64,000 nucleotides of DNA from Desulfobacillus sp041396245 (GTDB lineage: Bacteria; Pseudomonadota; Gammaproteobacteria; Burkholderiales; Rhodocyclaceae), in assembly GCA_041396245.1 (NCBI GenBank), contig JAWKYW010000007.1:1-64000 (forward strand), written 5' to 3'. Below, in pieces: positions 26,050-34,862 of this stretch. Position 1 is the first letter of the stretch. The number at the start of each line of letters is the position of its first letter. The translations under genes were made by a program, and so were the position numbers. The notes beneath the pieces were generated by a model. It saw nothing but the letters and a program-made list of their open reading frames with translations, was not told the origin of the DNA and did no database searches.

Positions 26050-28851
26050 ATGGAACTCGCCAAATCCTTCGAGCCGGCCGACATCGAGCGCCGCTGGTAC
26101 CCGCTGTGGGAGTCGCGCGGCTATTTCGCCGCCGGCGCCGACACGTCCAAGTCCGATAATTTCTGCATCCTGCTGCCGCCGCCCAACGTCACCGGCACGT
26201 TGCACATGGGCCACGGCTTCAACCAGACGCTGATGGACGCGCTCACGCGCTACCACCGCATGCTTGGCGCCAACACGCTGTGGCAGCCGGGCACCGACCA
26301 TGCCGGCATCGCCACGCAGATCGTCGTCGAGCGCCAGCTCGACGCGGAAGGCGTCAGCCGCCACGACCTCGGCCGCGAGAAGTTCCTCGAGCGCGTCTGG
26401 CAGTGGAAGGAATATTCCGGCGGCACCATCACGCGGCAGATGCGCCGCCTCGGAACCTCGCCCGACTGGTCGCGCGAGCGCTTCACCATGGACGCGGGCC
26501 TCTCGAAGACCGTCACCGAGACCTTCGTGCGGCTTTTCCGCGAGGGGCTGATCTACCGCGGCAAGCGCCTGGTGAACTGGGACCCCAAGCTCCTCACCGC
26601 AGTGTCGGACCTCGAAGTCGTCAGCGAAGAGGAAGACGGCTTCATGTGGGAGATCCGCTACCCCTTCGTCGAGGGAGATGGGGCATTGATCGTCGCGACG
26701 ACGCGACCCGAAACCCTGCTCGGCGACGTCGCCGTCGCCGTGAATCCGGATGACGAGCGCTATCAACACCTCGTCGGCAAGCACGTCCATCTGCCGCTTT
26801 GCGGACGCAGCATCCCGATCATCGCCGACAGCTACGTGGACAAGGCGTTCGGCACCGGCTGCGTCAAGATCACGCCGGCGCACGACTTCAACGACTGGCA
26901 GGTCGGCCACCGCCACGGCCTCGCGCCGATCTCCATCCTCACGCTGGATGCCCGCATCAACGAGCACGGCCCCGAAAAATATCGCGGCCTCGACCGCTAC
27001 GACGCCAGAAAAGTCATCGTCGCCGATCTGGAGGCGCAAGGGTTGCTGGCGTCGACCAAACCCCACAAGCTGATGGTGCCGCGCGGCGATCGCACCCACG
27101 CCGTCATCGAGCCGATGCTCACCGACCAGTGGTTCGTCGCCATGTCGAAGCCGGGAACCGACGGCAGCTCCATCGCCGGCAAGGCGCTCGAATGCGTCGC
27201 CTCGGGCGAGATCCGCTTCGTGCCAGAACAATGGGTGAACACCTACAACCAGTGGCTCAACAACATCCAGGACTGGTGCATCTCGCGCCAGCTCTGGTGG
27301 GGCCACCAGATTCCGGCCTGGCATTCGGACGACGGCCGCGTCTACGTCGCCCACGACGAGAACGAGGCTTATACGCTCGCCCGCCAGGACGGCTACACGG
27401 GCGGGCTGGAGCGCGATCCGGACGTGCTCGACACCTGGTATTCCTCGGCGCTGTGGCCCTTCTCGACGCTCGACTGGACGCCGCAGTGGCCCAACCAATC
27501 GAACACCGCGCTCGACCTCTACCTGCCCTCCTCGGTGCTGGTCACAGGCTTCGACATCATTTTCTTCTGGGTCGCGCGCATGGTGATGATGACGAAGCAC
27601 ATCACCGGAAAGATTCCCTTCCGGGACGTCTATGTGCACGGCCTGATCCGCGACGCCGAGGGCCAGAAGATGTCGAAGTCGAAGGGCAACGTGCTCGACC
27701 CGATCGACCTCATCGACGGCATCGGCCTCGACGCCCTGGTGGAGAAGCGCACAGGCGGCCTGATGAATCCCAGGGATGCCGCCAAGATCGAGAAGCGCAC
27801 GCGCAAGGAATTCCCCGACGGCATCCCCGGCTTCGGCACCGATGCCCTGCGCTTCACCTTCGCCAGCCTCGCCTCGCCCGGCCGCGACATCAAGTTCGAC
27901 CTGTCCCGCTGCGAGGGCTACCGCAACTTCTGCAACAAGCTGTGGAACGCCACGCGCTTCGTGCTGATGAACTGCGAGGGCCAGGATTGCGGCCTGCAGG
28001 ACGGCCATGCCTGCGGCACCGACATCGTCTTCGGATCCGCCGATCGCTGGATCGTCAGCCGCCTGCAGCGCACTGAGGCCGAGGTGGCACAGCACTTCGC
28101 CGACTACCGCTTCGACCTCCTCGCCCGCGCCATCTACGAGTTCGTCTGGGACGAGTACTGCGACTGGTACGTCGAACTCGCCAAGGTGCAGCTCCAGACC
28201 GGCGACACGGCGCGGCAGCGCGGCACCCGCCGCACCCTGGTGCGCGTGCTGGAAACCGTGCTGCGCCTGGCGCACCCGCTGATCCCCTTCATCACCGAGG
28301 AGCTGTGGCAGAAGGTCGCCCCCGTGGCGGGGCGCGCGGGCGAGAGCATCATGCTCCAGGCCTACCCGCTGGCGGAACCGTCGCGCATCGACGAGAAGGC
28401 CGAAGCCGAGGTGGCGCTGCTCAAGGAGATGATCAATGCCTGCCGCAGCCTGCGCGGCGAGATGAACCTCTCCCCCGCGCAGAAGGTGCCGCTGCTGGCC
28501 GCCGGCGACCGCGACCGGGTAGGCGCCTTCGCGCCCTACCTCGCCGCCCTGGCGCGCCTGTCGGAAGTGACCCCCACCGGCGCCGAGCTCCCGCCCGGCG
28601 ACGCCCCGGTGCAGATCGTCGGCGACTTCCGCCTGATGCTGAAGATCGAGATCGACGTCGCCGCCGAGCGTGTGCGCCTGGCCAAGGAGATCGCCCGCAT
28701 CGATGGAGAGATCGCCAAGGCGAGCGCCAAGCTCGCCAACGCGGGTTTCGTCGCACGCGCCCCCGCATCCGTGGTGGCGCAGGAGAAGGAACGGCTGGCG
28801 AACTTCGGCTCGCTCGTCGACAAGCTGCGTGCGCAACTCGAGCGGTTGTAG
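26050..28851 (+). CDS. valS: Valyl-tRNA synthetase
   Basis: Charges tRNA-Val and edits misactivated threonine. The 933-residue class I enzyme has the HIGH box as PPPNVTGTLHMGHGF near residue 40-54, the editing domain around 190-330, the KMSKS box as GQKMSKSKGN near 540, an anticodon-binding domain and a C-terminal coiled coil (ERVRLAKEIARIDGEIAKAS). Its TAG stop at 28849-28851 is formed by the first bases of a palindromic repeat (GTAGGTCGG), so the repeat inserted at or replaced the end of the gene. Confidence 0.97.
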   Translation: MELAKSFEPADIERRWYPLWESRGYFAAGADTSKSDNFCILLPPPNVTGTLHMGHGFNQTLMDALTRYHRMLGANTLWQPGTDHAGIATQIVVERQLDAEGVSRHDLGREKFLERVWQWKEYSGGTITRQMRRLGTSPDWSRERFTMDAGLSKTVTETFVRLFREGLIYRGKRLVNWDPKLLTAVSDLEVVSEEEDGFMWEIRYPFVEGDGALIVATTRPETLLGDVAVAVNPDDERYQHLVGKHVHLPLCGRSIPIIADSYVDKAFGTGCVKITPAHDFNDWQVGHRHGLAPISILTLDARINEHGPEKYRGLDRYDARKVIVADLEAQGLLASTKPHKLMVPRGDRTHAVIEPMLTDQWFVAMSKPGTDGSSIAGKALECVASGEIRFVPEQWVNTYNQWLNNIQDWCISRQLWWGHQIPAWHSDDGRVYVAHDENEAYTLARQDGYTGGLERDPDVLDTWYSSALWPFSTLDWTPQWPNQSNTALDLYLPSSVLVTGFDIIFFWVARMVMMTKHITGKIPFRDVYVHGLIRDAEGQKMSKSKGNVLDPIDLIDGIGLDALVEKRTGGLMNPRDAAKIEKRTRKEFPDGIPGFGTDALRFTFASLASPGRDIKFDLSRCEGYRNFCNKLWNATRFVLMNCEGQDCGLQDGHACGTDIVFGSADRWIVSRLQRTEAEVAQHFADYRFDLLARAIYEFVWDEYCDWYVELAKVQLQTGDTARQRGTRRTLVRVLETVLRLAHPLIPFITEELWQKVAPVAGRAGESIMLQAYPLAEPSRIDEKAEAEVALLKEMINACRSLRGEMNLSPAQKVPLLAAGDRDRVGAFAPYLAALARLSEVTPTGAELPPGDAPVQIVGDFRLMLKIEIDVAAERVRLAKEIARIDGEIAKASAKLANAGFVARAPASVVAQEKERLANFGSLVDKLRAQLERL

Positions 28852-28915
28852 GTCGGGCTTCAGCCCGACAGCGGCGCATCAGTCACCGCATTTGTCGGGC
28901 TGAAGCCCGACCTAC
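28848..28915. repeat. Double-hairpin palindromic repeat, copy 1
   Basis: Left arm 28848-28869 and right arm 28894-28915 are 22-base complements of each other (starting GTAGGTCGGGCTTC and ending AGCCCGACCTAC). Each arm is itself a hairpin around TTCA/TGAA. The left arm supplies the valS stop. Other copies: 35607, 38721, 44323, 51766, 57631 and 59840. Confidence 0.9.
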
Positions 28916-28943
28916 TCAAATAAACCGTTGCCATGAACATCCG

Positions 28944-30176
28944 ATGAAGCACCTCCTGCGCGCGCTGGGGCAGCGCAACTTCCGCTTCTACTTCATCGGA
29001 CAGGGCGCCTCCTTCGTCGGCACCTGGATGCAGCAGATCGCGCTGGCCTGGCTGATCTACCGGCTCACCGGCTCGCCCTTCATGCTCGGCCTGGCCACCT
29101 TCGCAGGCAACATCCCCATCCTCTTTCTCGCGCCTTTTGGCGGCGTCTGGTCGGACCGGCTGAACCGCCGCCGCGCCATGATGCTTACACAGGCCCTGTC
29201 GCTGATTCAGGCCGCCGTGCTGGCGGGACTGACTTTTGCCGGCCAGATCGAAGTTTGGCATCTCCTCGCCGCGGCGGCCTTTCTCGGCGTCGTGAACGCC
29301 TTCGACACGCCGCTGCGCCAGGCCTTTCTGCTGGAGATGGTGGGATCGCGGGAAAACCTGCCGAACGCCATCGCGCTCAATTCACTGATGATGAACGGTT
29401 CGCGCCTGATCGGGCCGGCGCTGGCCGGCGTGGTGCTGGCCGCCGCGGGAGAAGCCTGGTGCTTTCTGCTCAACGCCGCATCCTACCTCGCCATGCTCGC
29501 CGCGCTCGCCGCCATGCGGCTGGACGCGACGCCTTCGCCAAGGAGCAGGCAGAACTGGCTGGCTGGGCTGCGGGAGGCACTGCATTTCGCCTGGCGCTTC
29601 GCGCCGAGCCGCTACCTGATCGGGCTGGTGGCCCTCGTCAGTTTCGTGGCGACGCCGTATGCCTCGCTGATGCCGGTCTTCGCACGCGACCTGCTGGGCG
29701 GCGACGCACGCACGTTGGGCCTGCTCGTCGGCGCGTCGGGGGCCGGCGCCATGGCCGGCGTGCTGTATCTCGCCGGGCGGCGCGGCGCGGCGGGACTGGA
29801 GCGGCTGATCGCCGCAGCGGGATTCAGCGCCGGCATCGGGCTCATCCTGTTTTCGCAGTCCACCACGCTCTGGCTCTCGCTCGCCCTGCTGCCGCTGGTC
29901 GGCTTCGGCATCATCACCATTGCTGCCTCAGCCAACACCATCCTGCAACTGGTGGCGCCGGATGCCATGCGCGGGCGGCTGGTGAGCCTGCACATCGCCG
30001 CCTTCCTCGGCGTAATGCCGCTCGGCTCGCTCGCCTTCGGCCTGCTCGCCGAGCGCTTCGGCGCCGCCGCCACGGTGGCGGCGGGCGGCCTGGCCTGCCT
30101 CCTCGGCGCCGCCGGCTTCGCCAGCCGCCTCAAGATCATGCAGGGCCTGCTCGAGCCGCACTTCGTGCGGCGCTGA
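28944..30176 (+). CDS. Major facilitator superfamily exporter (EntS/MFS_3-like)
   Basis: A 410-residue inner-membrane transporter with about 12 hydrophobic segments. It begins MKHLLRALGQRNFRFYFIGQG, a start typical of the MFS_3/enterobactin-exporter-like group, and has the loop motif GGVWSDRLNRRRAM between helices 2 and 3. The segment GRLVSLHIAAFLGVMPLGSL is also family-like. Substrate unknown. ATG 28944 was chosen over longer frames that run back into valS. One dispersed octamer lies in codons for AGLTFAGQ near 29229. Confidence 0.85.
   Translation: MKHLLRALGQRNFRFYFIGQGASFVGTWMQQIALAWLIYRLTGSPFMLGLATFAGNIPILFLAPFGGVWSDRLNRRRAMMLTQALSLIQAAVLAGLTFAGQIEVWHLLAAAAFLGVVNAFDTPLRQAFLLEMVGSRENLPNAIALNSLMMNGSRLIGPALAGVVLAAAGEAWCFLLNAASYLAMLAALAAMRLDATPSPRSRQNWLAGLREALHFAWRFAPSRYLIGLVALVSFVATPYASLMPVFARDLLGGDARTLGLLVGASGAGAMAGVLYLAGRRGAAGLERLIAAAGFSAGIGLILFSQSTTLWLSLALLPLVGFGIITIAASANTILQLVAPDAMRGRLVSLHIAAFLGVMPLGSLAFGLLAERFGAAATVAAGGLACLLGAAGFASRLKIMQGLLEPHFVRR
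29229..29236 (+). repeat. Dispersed octamer CTGACTTT, representative copy
   Basis: This copy reads GGGACTGACTTTTGCC, the fullest match to the shared form. Plus-strand copies start at 972, 1955, 5157, 13151, 29229, 35789, 47576 and 49729; reverse-complement copies (AAAGTCAG) start at 11833, 34481, 45309 and 50236. The copies fall in different reading frames and one is intergenic. Confidence 0.6.
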
Positions 30177-30209
30177 GCAGGCCGGCCGCACCGCCAACCG
30201 GGACTTGCT

Positions 30210-31118
30210 TCACTCCTCCTTGCCGCCTGCCGTCAGCAGCAGCGCCTTGCGGATGGCCTCGGGCGCCGGCTTGATTCTCATGAAGCTGTTGTCCCCCATC
30301 ATGGAAAGGTCGGTGAAGTTTATGGCGATGCGGAAACGCGCATACAGCGCTTGGACCTTGTTGTCCACGACCAGCATTTCGTAGGGCAGGTGGGCCGTGG
30401 ATTTCATGTCCTTGAAGTCGATCACACTCATGATGTAGCGGTCATCCTTGAACTTGCCGTCCTCGCCGTCGCCCTTCATGGCGACGCCGAACAGGACTTC
30501 CTTCTTGCCGGGCACATCGATGCGGAAGACCTTGGTCGCACCTTGCCTGCCCGCAGCCAGGCCGGCCTCGACGGCCTTCACGGCTTCGTCATGGCTGCCA
30601 TGGGTGGCAAGCAGGCTCGGCTCATCGAAATATTCCATGCCGATCATGTAGTGATACCGGCGCAGTTGATCGGGGAAGTGGCCCGACGAGCCGTATTCCT
30701 CGACTTTGCCCAGCGCTGTCCGCAGTTTCGCCGCCACGCCCTTCAGGTCGCCGGTCATGCGGTAGGCATGGGCCATGTAGACCGGGTTGGTATAGGAAAC
30801 CTGCACCTCGTCCTTGACCTTCGTCACCGCCACCCGCTGGGCGGCGCCGAAGCCGCCATGTTCCGACTTGGCGGCATTCGCCTTCAGTTCATCGTTCGTG
30901 ACGACGAGGATCGTGGCGTTGGGATAAGGCGCATAACTGCCGACGACGGCAAATCCGTTCGCGGTCAAAGCCGCTTGGGCCGCCTTGACCTTCTGCTCCA
31001 CCTCGCCCGGTCCTCGCGAAGCCAGCACGAAGGGCTTCAGCAGAACATCTTGCGCCTGGGCTGCGGCAGCGCCGAGTGCGAAAAACAGGCAAAGCGCCCC
31101 CCTGAGAATTTCTCTCAT
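30210..31118 (-). CDS. Exported DUF302-like protein
   Basis: A 302-residue protein with a signal peptide (EILRGALCLFFALGAAAAQA, cleavage near residue 22). Residues 30-130 (VEQKVKAAQAALTANGFAVV and following) resemble the DUF302 fold, which occurs in several sulfur-oxidation proteins. No cysteines are seen in the mature part, so redox or sulfur-carrier chemistry on this chain is unlikely. It lies downstream of the FadL-type porin, separated by a strong terminator. Function unknown; a periplasmic role alongside the porin is inference. Confidence 0.6.
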   Translation of the reverse strand: MREILRGALCLFFALGAAAAQAQDVLLKPFVLASRGPGEVEQKVKAAQAALTANGFAVVGSYAPYPNATILVVTNDELKANAAKSEHGGFGAAQRVAVTKVKDEVQVSYTNPVYMAHAYRMTGDLKGVAAKLRTALGKVEEYGSSGHFPDQLRRYHYMIGMEYFDEPSLLATHGSHDEAVKAVEAGLAAGRQGATKVFRIDVPGKKEVLFGVAMKGDGEDGKFKDDRYIMSVIDFKDMKSTAHLPYEMLVVDNKVQALYARFRIAINFTDLSMMGDNSFMRIKPAPEAIRKALLLTAGGKEE

Positions 31119-31164
31119 ATCTCTCCTCCTTGTGGTCGAACGGATTATTTGACGCGGATAGCAG

Positions 31165-31196
31165 AAAAAAGGCCGGTCGCGTCTGCGCCACCGGCC
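31165..31196 (-). terminator. Intrinsic terminator after the FadL-type gene
   Basis: On the minus strand GGCCGGTGGCG, a short loop and CGCGACCGGCC are followed by TTTTTT. It stops the porin transcript before the exported DUF302-like gene. Confidence 0.88.
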
Positions 31197-31221
31197 TGTC
31201 GGTTTCGGCTACCGCCCCGGA

Positions 31222-32667
31222 TCAGAAGCGGTGGCTGTACATCAGCTGCCAGTTGGTCTGGCTGTGCGTCGTCTTGACGCCCCCCATATTGGCGTTGGTA
31301 GCGCTGACTTCAGGTGCATAGGTCAGGGAAAAATCGAGCGACGATGCCTTGTTGAAGACATAGCCGGCACCAAGCGTGACATGGTTCTTGATGATCGCCG
31401 GGAACAGCGGGTGCATGTACTTGTTGGGCACCGGGTTGTTGGCGAGGTTGAGGCCGGCGCGCAACGTGAAGGCATCGGTCATCTTGTAGGAGCCGCCGAA
31501 CATGAACACGTTCTGGTCGCGCCATTTTTGAACCAGGATCGCATTCATGGCGGTAGCGCCTGCACCGACCATGCCTGCCGCCATCGGATTGGCCTGAACC
31601 GCATCGGCCACGAAATCCATACGGAAGTCGCTCATGACATCGGACCAGTCGATGCGCTTGTAATCCGCCACCAGCATGAATTTATCGTTCACCTGATAGG
31701 CCATGCCGATGCCGAAGGTCTCGGGCCACTGGAAGTCGACGACCTTCAATTTGCCCGTGATCGGTATCGTTGCCGTGCCGACCAGCATCGGGCCGGTTGC
31801 GTTCATTTTGAGCGTGCCCCGGCCTTCCATGTCTCCGAGGCTGGTCTTGGCATGGTAGACACCGCCGATGGACAGCTTGGGCGTCGCCTGCCAGACAAAG
31901 CCGAGGTTGCCGGCCCAGCCGTCGGTCTTCAACTTCTGCTTCATGCCGTTGCTGCCTTCGGAGAAGTCGAACTGGGCCCAACCGACGTCGGTTATCAAAC
32001 CGCCCAGCATGAAGCCGCCCAGCGTGGTCACCATCGTTCCCGTCGCCGAACCGAGCGGCGACGTGCCTGCCGTGAAGGCCCCGAACATCTGGCCGCTCAT
32101 GACCATTTGCAGGTCGAGGCCGCCCCACAGGTAGTCGACCGTGCCGCCAATCCGCAAATTATCGGTCACATCGAAGGCCAGCGGGACCATCACCCGGCCA
32201 ATGCCGAGTTCGGACCGGTTTTCCTGGCCGGACATGTACGGCGTGCCCATCATCGACAATCCGCTGCTCAGGAAGGATGTCCGGCCGTACTCCGTTCCCA
32301 TCCCGCCCTGCGCCATCATGCCCGCGCCCCAGGTCAGCTTGCCGTCCTTGCGTACATAGCCGACAGCCGGCATGTAATAGGCATTGCCACCGGAGTCGGC
32401 ATTCGGCATGCCGGTCATCTTGGTGGTCACATCGGGATGAAGGCCGCCGACCGCCACATCGAGGCGGCTGGTGCCGCTCTTCATGAGGCCGAGCGTCGCC
32501 GGATTGTTGATGAGTCCGGCCGTGCCGTTGTCGTAGGCGTAGGAGGCGCCGCCCATGCCCGTGGCGACCGGGCCGTAACCTTCCATGTTCATGCCGTTGG
32601 TTGCCCACGCGGCAGGCGTGAATGCCAGCGCAAGAGCGGCAACGCTGATCCTGGTCTTGAATTCCAT
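31222..32667 (-). CDS. FadL/OmpP1-type outer-membrane transporter
   Basis: A 481-residue outer-membrane beta-barrel. The signal peptide (VAALALAFTPAAWA) ends near residue 22, directly before TNGMNMEGYGPVATGMGG, the FadL hatch start that includes the NPA-type motif in LINNPATLGL. The last residue is Phe (MYSHRF), as expected for barrel assembly. FadL relatives carry hydrophobic compounds; in sulfur oxidisers such porins are suspected in uptake of elemental sulfur or other hydrophobic substrates, which is speculative here. It lies between DsrE2 and the DUF302-like gene on the same strand. Confidence 0.82.
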   Translation of the reverse strand: MEFKTRISVAALALAFTPAAWATNGMNMEGYGPVATGMGGASYAYDNGTAGLINNPATLGLMKSGTSRLDVAVGGLHPDVTTKMTGMPNADSGGNAYYMPAVGYVRKDGKLTWGAGMMAQGGMGTEYGRTSFLSSGLSMMGTPYMSGQENRSELGIGRVMVPLAFDVTDNLRIGGTVDYLWGGLDLQMVMSGQMFGAFTAGTSPLGSATGTMVTTLGGFMLGGLITDVGWAQFDFSEGSNGMKQKLKTDGWAGNLGFVWQATPKLSIGGVYHAKTSLGDMEGRGTLKMNATGPMLVGTATIPITGKLKVVDFQWPETFGIGMAYQVNDKFMLVADYKRIDWSDVMSDFRMDFVADAVQANPMAAGMVGAGATAMNAILVQKWRDQNVFMFGGSYKMTDAFTLRAGLNLANNPVPNKYMHPLFPAIIKNHVTLGAGYVFNKASSLDFSLTYAPEVSATNANMGGVKTTHSQTNWQLMYSHRF

Positions 32668-32705
32668 GTTTCTCCCCTCCTTGTGTTTATGGGTGCTGAT
32701 TTCTC

Positions 32706-33320
32706 TTACATGAACAGGCTGACATCCGACTGCTGTGCAATCGGCAGGGCGGTGGCCGCTCCGGCGTATTCGGTCACTTCCGGTATGAAGTCGTCGTGCG
32801 TGAAGCCGAAAAGATCGACGGTCATCTGGCAGGCGATGAACTTCACGCCGGCCTCGAGGCTCAGGCTGCGCAGTTCGGCGATGTCGGCGACGCCGTTGTT
32901 CTTGATCGTCTGCTTCATCAGCATCGTCGCCACCGACTCGAAGCCGGGCAGGTTCGACTGGATGAGGTTCGGCATCAGGAATTTGTTCCAGTCGATGCCC
33001 TTGAACCAGCCGGGCCCGAAGGGCATCTTCATCGGCATGCCGGGGTTGCCCAGCGGGCTGACCTTGAGGTCGCTGACGTCCTTCTTCAGCAGGTTGAGTC
33101 CGTAGAAGGTGAAGAAGATGCTGACTTCCCAGCCGAGCGCCGCGGCGGTCGAGGCCAGGATGAAGGGCGGGTAGGCCCAGTCGAGCGTGCCGCGCGTGGC
33201 GATGATGGCCATCGAAGGCGTCTTCGCGGCCTTCAGCTCCTCGAGTTTCTGCGGCAGGATTTCGTCGATGCGCTGTCTGATCAGCGCATCCAGGGCGGCC
33301 TGGTCGGTGGGCATGTTCAT
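32706..33320 (-). CDS. dsrE2: DsrE/DsrF/DrsH-like sulfur-transfer protein (DsrE2 type)
   Basis: A 204-residue protein. After a helical N-terminal extension, the DsrE-like core starts at MAIIATRGTLDWAYPPFILA, has a hydrophobic stretch WEVSIFFTFYGLNLL, and the likely sulfur-carrying cysteine in KFIACQMTVDLFGF near residue 165. DsrE2 proteins mobilise sulfane sulfur and are typically encoded with TusA, which lies 220 bases upstream on the same strand. The pair would deliver sulfur to cytoplasmic oxidation; the downstream acceptor is not in the window. Confidence 0.85.
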   Translation of the reverse strand: MNMPTDQAALDALIRQRIDEILPQKLEELKAAKTPSMAIIATRGTLDWAYPPFILASTAAALGWEVSIFFTFYGLNLLKKDVSDLKVSPLGNPGMPMKMPFGPGWFKGIDWNKFLMPNLIQSNLPGFESVATMLMKQTIKNNGVADIAELRSLSLEAGVKFIACQMTVDLFGFTHDDFIPEVTEYAGAATALPIAQQSDVSLFM

Positions 33321-33389
33321 GCGGTGGGCTCCTCGATTTGCCGGCAGGGTCGGAATGTCGTTGGCACGCCCGCCCCGTCCTTATATTGA

Positions 33390-33408
33390 ATCATTACCGA
33401 ATAATGAT
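33390..33408. promoter_or_regulatory. Inverted repeat upstream of dsrE2, candidate operator
   Basis: ATCATT, seven bases, AATGAT. It lies 70-88 bases before the dsrE2 start in an AT-rich patch that includes TATAAG on the minus strand. It is not an FNR box. A repressor or activator site for the dsrE2-porin transcript is possible. Confidence 0.4.
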
Positions 33409-33495
33409 GTTCTAAGGTTCCCTTTGCCGCCAGACGATTCTCCTTATTGGCCTATATCGTTTGCGTATGTTGCGATGCAGAATTCCAAATGAAAA

Positions 33496-33520
33496 CGGCC
33501 CGGGTTCATTCCCCGGGCCG
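33496..33520 (-). terminator. Intrinsic terminator after tusA
   Basis: CGGCCCGGG and CCCGGGCCG form a perfect stem with a short loop; on the minus strand it is followed by TTTTC. It separates tusA from dsrE2. Confidence 0.82.
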
Positions 33521-33543
33521 CTTCGGCGAAGGAGACTGCCTGT

Positions 33544-33771
33544 CTATTTCCGCTTGATGAAGAACTCGAACTCCTTGCCCTGCTCGGCAGTCGACAGCAG
33601 TTCGTTGCCGGTCTGCTTGGCGAAGGCGGCGAAGTCCTTTACCGAACCCGGGTCGGTGGCCAGGATGCGCAGCACCTGGCCGCTCGTCATGTCGGCCAGC
33701 GCCTTCTTGGCGCGCAGAATCGGCAGCGGGCAGTTCAGGCCCTTGGCATCCAGTTCCTTGTCGAAATTCAT
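33544..33771 (-). CDS. tusA: TusA-family sulfur carrier protein
   Basis: A 75-residue sulfur carrier with the active-site motif NCPLPILRAKKAL (CPxP, cysteine near residue 14) that binds persulfide. In sulfur oxidisers TusA collects sulfane sulfur from rhodanese and DsrE2 and hands it to oxidative enzymes. It has its own promoter and terminator, and AGGAG before ATG. It sits between soeC and dsrE2 on the same strand, consistent with a sulfur-oxidation role rather than tRNA thiolation. Confidence 0.92.
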   Translation of the reverse strand: MNFDKELDAKGLNCPLPILRAKKALADMTSGQVLRILATDPGSVKDFAAFAKQTGNELLSTAEQGKEFEFFIKRK

Positions 33772-33826
33772 GGTTGTTGCTCCTTAGCGTTAGGTGGGTC
33801 GTCGCGCCTGCATTTCAGACCTGCCT

Positions 33827-33855
33827 AATATACTTTCGCCCCCTCTCCGGCGCAA
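33827..33855 (-). promoter_or_regulatory. tusA: Predicted sigma-70 promoter for tusA
   Basis: Minus-strand TTGCGC (33855-33850), a 17-base spacer, then TATATT (33832-33827), about 55 bases before the tusA start. It begins after soeC, so tusA can be expressed apart from soeABC. Confidence 0.6.
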
Positions 33856-33900
33856 CCAGTCGAGGGCAATGTCCGGCATCGAATTTCCTTTTCGCACGAT

Positions 33901-34857
33901 TCACGAAACCGCCTGATAGTACAGGTTCTGCGGGTGGTTGGCCTGGGCGAAGAAGAACCAGCGCTCGGCCAGCAGGCCGAGGTACTGCGTGACGAAGGCG
34001 GCGGCGGCGAAACCGGACGCGAGCAGTCCGATGGGCAGGATGAAGGCCAGGATGAGGAATATCCATTTCACCTGGCGCAGAAAGGCCGCCGACCGGCCGT
34101 GGAAGAATTCCCGTGTGTTGAACGAGCCGCCCATGGCGCCCTGCGCCTTCTGCACGATGCGCGGGTGCTTGACGCCGATGGCCGTGCGCAAGCTGGACTT
34201 CGGCCTGAGGCGCGCGTTGCGCACGAGCGCGGCGGCGCGGCCGATCAGGGCCAGCACCGTCAGGATCAGCGACCAGCCGCCGAGGAAGGCGGCCAGTTCC
34301 GGCGCCGCCTCGACCGCGTAGGCCGTCGCCAGCACGAAGCCGGAGGCGCCGCCGAGCAGGGTGTAGTTGATCACCGTCAGCGGCGTGTGCCATTCCTGCA
34401 GGAAACGCAGGCATGCGTAGATCATGCCGGTGCACACGAACAGCGCGAAGGCCAGCACGGTGCCGGCGACGCCGAGGAGCAAAGTCAGTCCCACCGGCAC
34501 GGCGGAGGGCAGCGTCGCCACCACCGGGTTGAAGCCGAAAAAGTGTGCCGCGCAGTAGAGGAAGACCAGGCCCATGAAGGCCGGCAGCACGATCACCTCG
34601 CGCGACAGCCAGGAGGTGCGCCACTTCGCCGCGGAGCGCCAGGCGCGCTCGGGACGGCCGAGATGGAAGAAGGAGGCGACCAGCCCGGCAACGAGGAAGC
34701 CCAGCGCGACGGCGCCGCCCAACGCATAGAAGCGCCCCGGCTGCGCCGGCAGCAGGCCGAAGGCGGCATAGGATTCGACGGTAAACAGGGCGAGGAACAG
34801 CCCCTGGCCGACGCCGATCAGCGTCGTGAGAAAGATGACGGAAAACGCGGGGTGCAT
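33901..34857 (-). CDS. soeC: Sulfite dehydrogenase membrane subunit SoeC (DmsC family)
   Basis: A 318-residue integral membrane protein with about eight hydrophobic helices, beginning MHPAFSVIFLTTLIGVGQGL. HLGRPERAWRSAAKWRTSWL and CTGMIYACLRFLQEW are DmsC/NrfD-type motifs. In the Soe complex it anchors SoeAB on the cytoplasmic face and passes electrons to quinone. It lies 5 bases after soeB. An octamer copy lies at 34481. DmsC-like anchors also serve other molybdoenzymes; the SoeA assignment decides the name. Confidence 0.88.
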   Translation of the reverse strand: MHPAFSVIFLTTLIGVGQGLFLALFTVESYAAFGLLPAQPGRFYALGGAVALGFLVAGLVASFFHLGRPERAWRSAAKWRTSWLSREVIVLPAFMGLVFLYCAAHFFGFNPVVATLPSAVPVGLTLLLGVAGTVLAFALFVCTGMIYACLRFLQEWHTPLTVINYTLLGGASGFVLATAYAVEAAPELAAFLGGWSLILTVLALIGRAAALVRNARLRPKSSLRTAIGVKHPRIVQKAQGAMGGSFNTREFFHGRSAAFLRQVKWIFLILAFILPIGLLASGFAAAAFVTQYLGLLAERWFFFAQANHPQNLYYQAVS

Positions 34858-34862
34858 GGTGC

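Noticed and set aside
25537..28836. Long minus-strand frame of about 1,100 codons opposite valS
   Set aside because: It mirrors valS codon positions and has no recognisable motif; valS on the other strand has full synthetase signatures.
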